Below are positions 60,962 through 64,000 of a stretch of 64,000 nt of DNA, one piece after another (the first letter of the stretch is position 1; each line of letters starts with the position of its first letter). A program made the translations under genes and the position numbers. This DNA is from Salvia splendens (lineage: Eukaryota > Streptophyta > Magnoliopsida > Lamiales > Lamiaceae): NCBI RefSeq assembly GCF_004379255.2, contig NC_056035.1:27652502-27716501 (forward strand), given 5' to 3'. Under the pieces are notes generated by a model. It was not told where the DNA came from. It did no database searches and worked only from the letters and a program-made list of their open reading frames with translations.

Positions 60962-62456
60962 AAAAAGAAGGTGAAACTGAAAGAAACCCTCTACCCGAAG
61001 ACACACTTCCACCCCAAGTTGAGCTGAAGAAACTGCCATCGAATCTGAAGTATGCTTTCCTCGGAGAGAAGAACTCATATCCAGTGATCATCAGCAGAAC
61101 CCTTACAAAGGAACAAGAGGCGAGGCTACTGACTGTGCTGAGCAAGAACAAGAAAGCGATTGGATGGAGTCTTACAGATTTGGTGGGGATAAGCCCCGAC
61201 GTCTGCATTCACCATATTAGGCTGGAGGAAGGAGCAAAAGCGCATCGAGATGCTCAAAGGAAGGTAAACCCTAACATGCGAGAAGAAATATTGAAGGAAA
61301 TCTTGAAATTGTTGTCGCTAGGGATTATTTATTCAGTGCCGGACAGTGAGTGGGTTAGCCCGATCCACATGGTTCCAAAGAAGTCGAGAATCCAAGTCGT
61401 TCAAAATGAGAGGAATGAGCTGATCCCAACGAGGCTAGTCACGAGTAGGTGAATGTGCATCGATTACCGAAAGCTGAACAATGCAACGAGGAAGGACCAT
61501 TTTCCTTTGCCTTTCATCGACCAAATGTTGGCGAGACTAGCTAGTAAGAAGTACTTTTGCTTTTTGGATGGATACAACAGATATTTCCAAATTTACGTGG
61601 ATCCTGAGGAACCTATGCATACAGACGCATGCCTTTCGACCTATGCAATTCTCCAGGTACGTTTCCAAGATGTATGATGAGCATATTCTCCGATCAAATT
61701 GAGGACTGTATAGAGATATTTATGGATGACTTTACGGTCTACGGAGATTCTTTGGACTCATGCCTTCATCACTTAGACATAGTTCTCGAAAGGTGTCAAG
61801 CCCAAAGTTTGGTTTTGAACTTTGAGAAGTGTCATTTTATGGTCACCGAGGGGATTGTTCTAGGACACGTAGTCTCAGAGAGAGGAATCCAAGTGGATCG
61901 AGCCAAGGTGGACGTTATATCCAAATTGCCGTTTCCTACTGATCAGAAGGGGATAAGGGGCTTTCTGGGGCACGCCAGATTTTATCGAAGATTTATCAAG
62001 GATTTCTCCAAGATCGCCCAACCCCTTACCCGACTTCTTCAGAATGAAGTGGAGTTCATTTTTGATGAGCAATGCAAGGCTGCTTTCAACCTTCTCAAAG
62101 AAAAGCTGATATCCGCACCTATCATACGGGCTCCTGACTGGGACTATCCTTTTGAAGTAATGTGTGACGCCAGCGACTATACAGTGGGAGCCGATGGGAA
62201 GCGGTACGTAATTTTTTATGTATCTAAGACTCTGAATCAAGCCCAGCGGAATTATGATACCACTGAAAAGGAGATGCTGGCAGTGGTGTATTCTTTCGAG
62301 AAGTTCCGGCCATACTTGTTGGGATCCAAGGTCATCGTATATACTGACTATGCAGCGATTAAGTATCTGATTGCCAAGAAAGAATCCAAACCCCGTTTGA
62401 TCCGATGGGTACTCTTGTTACAAGAATTTGATTGGGAAGTGGAAGATAAGAAATGA
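60962..62456 (+). pseudogene. Reverse transcriptase and RNase H of the Athila-like element
   Basis: Pol domains. N-terminal linker and RT start (61020-61448: VSPIHMVPKKS), then CIDYRKLNNATRKDHFPLPFIDQ after an in-frame TGA at 61450-61452. Near 61613-61625 a deletion removes a short conserved RT stretch and shifts frame. RT continues from about 61625 with [12 protein letters not shown] and the catalytic FMDDF (61721-61735). RNase H begins [12 protein letters not shown] (about 62157) and lacks a few residues normally following; [20 protein letters not shown] is present. Frame ends with TGA at 62454-62456 in a position that normally reads through. Inactive as it stands. Confidence 0.85.
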
Positions 62457-62468
62457 GTCGAGAACAAG

Positions 62469-63959
62469 GTGGCGGACCATTTAAGTAGAATAGTGCAAGA
62501 TGGAAACAGCGAAGAGGTACACGAAAAGTTTCCAGAGGAGCATTTATGTGAGGTAATTTTTGAGGTCAGGATAATTGACTGGGAAGAAGTGATGAAGCTT
62601 ACTGGCCAGTACGATACAACAAGAGGGAAAGAAAAGGTAGGGCAAGAACCACGGTATGCAGACCTAGCCAACTACCTAGTGACTGGAGAGCTTCCAGAAG
62701 TGTCGAGTATTACCAAGGCCCAAAGAATGAAGATTAAGAGTGAAGCAAAATACTACTTTTGGGACGACCCCTATTTATGGAGAGTGGGATCCGATCAAGT
62801 GATAAGGATGTGCATTCCTGACTGGGAGTAGCGGGATGTCTTGATCCATTGCCATTCGTTAACGTGTGGAGGACATTTTGGGTCCAAAAAGACGGCAAGG
62901 AAGATTCTGGATAACGGTTTTTATTGGCCAACCCTCAACAAGGATGCATACGAATTCTGCAGGAGCTGTGAACGTTGTCAACTGACCGGAGGAATATCTG
63001 CTCAGGATGAAATGCCGCAGGTACCCATCATCGTTTGTGAGTTGTTCGACATATGGGGAATGGATTTCATAGGGCCTTTTCCTTCATCTTATGGCAATCT
63101 GTATATCCTAGTCGTGGTGGATTATGTTTCCAAATGGGTAGAAGCAAAGGCCACGAGCACGTATGAATCAAAGGAGGTGGCCAAGTTCTTAAAGAGTCAG
63201 ATCTTCAGCCGGTTTAGAATTCCGAGGGCGATCATATTTGATCAAGGTACACACTTTTGTAACCGTACAATTGAAGTTGTAATGAAAAAGTACGGTGTGC
63301 ACCATAGACTTTCGAGCCCCTATCATCCGCAAGCTAATGGTCAAGCAGAGATTTCTAACCGAGAGATAAAGAAGATTCTGGAGAAGACTGTAAATCCTTC
63401 TAGGAAGGATTGGAGTGTGAGGTTAGAGGATGCTCTATGGGCCTATCGTACAGCCTACAAGACCCCCATAGGAATGTCCCCGTACCGGATCGTTTTTGGG
63501 AAGATGTGCCATTTACCGGTTGGAATTGAACACCAGGCATACTGGGCAGTACAGAAAGTGAATATGGATGCTACAGCCTGTGAAGAGGAAAGAAAGCTGC
63601 AGCTGCTGGAGTTGGAGGAACTCAGATTGGAATCGTTCGACTCAGCCATGTGGTACAAGGAGCGAACCAGATTGTGGCACGACAGGAATCTGAGGACCAA
63701 GGATCTCCATGTTGGGCAGAAAGTACTACTCTTCCAGTCGAGACTGAAGCTCATGCCTGGAAAACTCAAGTCGAAATGGACAGGGCCTTATGTCATCACT
63801 GCACTCCGTTCTAATGGAGCAGTGGAAATTTCAGGGAGTCTTTCTAACTCTGAACCTTTTATTGTGAATGGGCATAGGCTAAAAGTGTTTAGGGATAATA
63901 GTGATGTGGCTGTAGTGGATGAGATCCCACTGCAACCACATACTCAGGTTTCATACTGA
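62469..63959 (+). pseudogene. Integrase of the Athila-like element
   Basis: Integrase with all three core acidic residues visible: zinc-binding HHCC region ([12 protein letters not shown] ... CRSCERCQ, 62843-62985), catalytic MDFIGPF (63060), FDQGTHF (63238) and PQANGQAE (63325-), and C-terminal [13 protein letters not shown]. The connecting part 62469-62828 (ADHLSRI, YADLANYLVTGE) is separated from the core by TAG at 62829-62831, a likely CAG-to-TAG change. The core reads openly from 62841 to 63959, the best preserved part of the element. Confidence 0.88.
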
Positions 63960-64000
63960 CCGGTAGGATGGGGATTGGAATTCCACTGGGCTAGCTCCTT

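Larger units (their letters stand above)
56326..64000 (+). mobile_element. Athila/Tat-type Ty3/Gypsy retrotransposon, 3' end outside window
   Basis: It consists of a 5' LTR, a primer-binding site, gag, protease, RT, RNase H and integrase in Ty3/Gypsy order. The 5-bp flank before the LTR is CTATT; its partner would lie beyond the window. The coding region is legible throughout but broken by stops, frameshifts and two deletions, so the element is defective. The sequence after 63959 is the start of the region between integrase and 3' LTR. Confidence 0.9.

Overview
The window is nuclear DNA from a flowering plant. It has spliced genes with GT-AG introns whose products match plant-specific families, AT-rich intergenic DNA, and dense plant transposons: Stowaway MITEs with CTCCCTCCGTCC-type ends, Copia and Ty3/Gypsy LTR elements, a Helitron, Harbinger elements and a tRNA-derived SINE. 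The protein matches are to eudicots. Species cannot be fixed from the sequence alone; an asterid is a guess.

Three host genes can be modelled in full, all on the + strand. They are a two-exon MATE-type transporter close to Arabidopsis DTX53 (8644-11466), a six-exon Raf-like protein kinase of the ATN1 / At5g01850 type (20603-23685), and a seven-exon MACPF protein that is a clear CAD1 homologue (30515-34311). All splice phases close exactly and give 524, 364 and 575 residues. Their introns host MITEs. The kinase and CAD1 belong to families tied to signalling and immune cell death, but nothing suggests the three genes form a unit.

Layout: 1-8.6 kb is repeats, with a minisatellite split by a Gypsy solo LTR that itself contains a Copia solo LTR, followed by MITEs and old LTR debris. 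8.6-11.5 kb is the MATE gene. 11.7-19.9 kb is a mobile-element cluster: Copia solo LTR, MITEs, a SINE with a 16-bp target duplication, a Harbinger MITE and a Harbinger element carrying only a decayed ORF1. 19.9-24 kb is the kinase. 24-29.5 kb is AT-rich intergenic DNA with a 227-bp tandem repeat. 29.6-34.3 kb is CAD1, preceded by a four-unit repeat that reaches its start codon.

From 34.9 to 52.8 kb lies one large Helitron (about 18 kb including later insertions). It carries relics of an RPA-like gene and of the Rep-PIF1 helicase. It landed inside a MITE whose two halves are still recognisable at either side. A 3-kb solo LTR, a reverse LTR fragment, an Athila-like LTR+gag fragment and a MITE later inserted into it.

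From 53.5 kb to the end there is a nest: a minus-strand Copia fragment with a hAT MITE in its reverse transcriptase, cut by an LTR fragment, which is cut by an Athila-like element (56326 to beyond the window) whose gag, protease, RT, RNase H and integrase regions are legible but broken by stops and deletions. The window is best read as three host genes set in a well-stratified record of transposon insertions. The most unusual items are the CAD1 leader repeat, the Helitron and its junctions.
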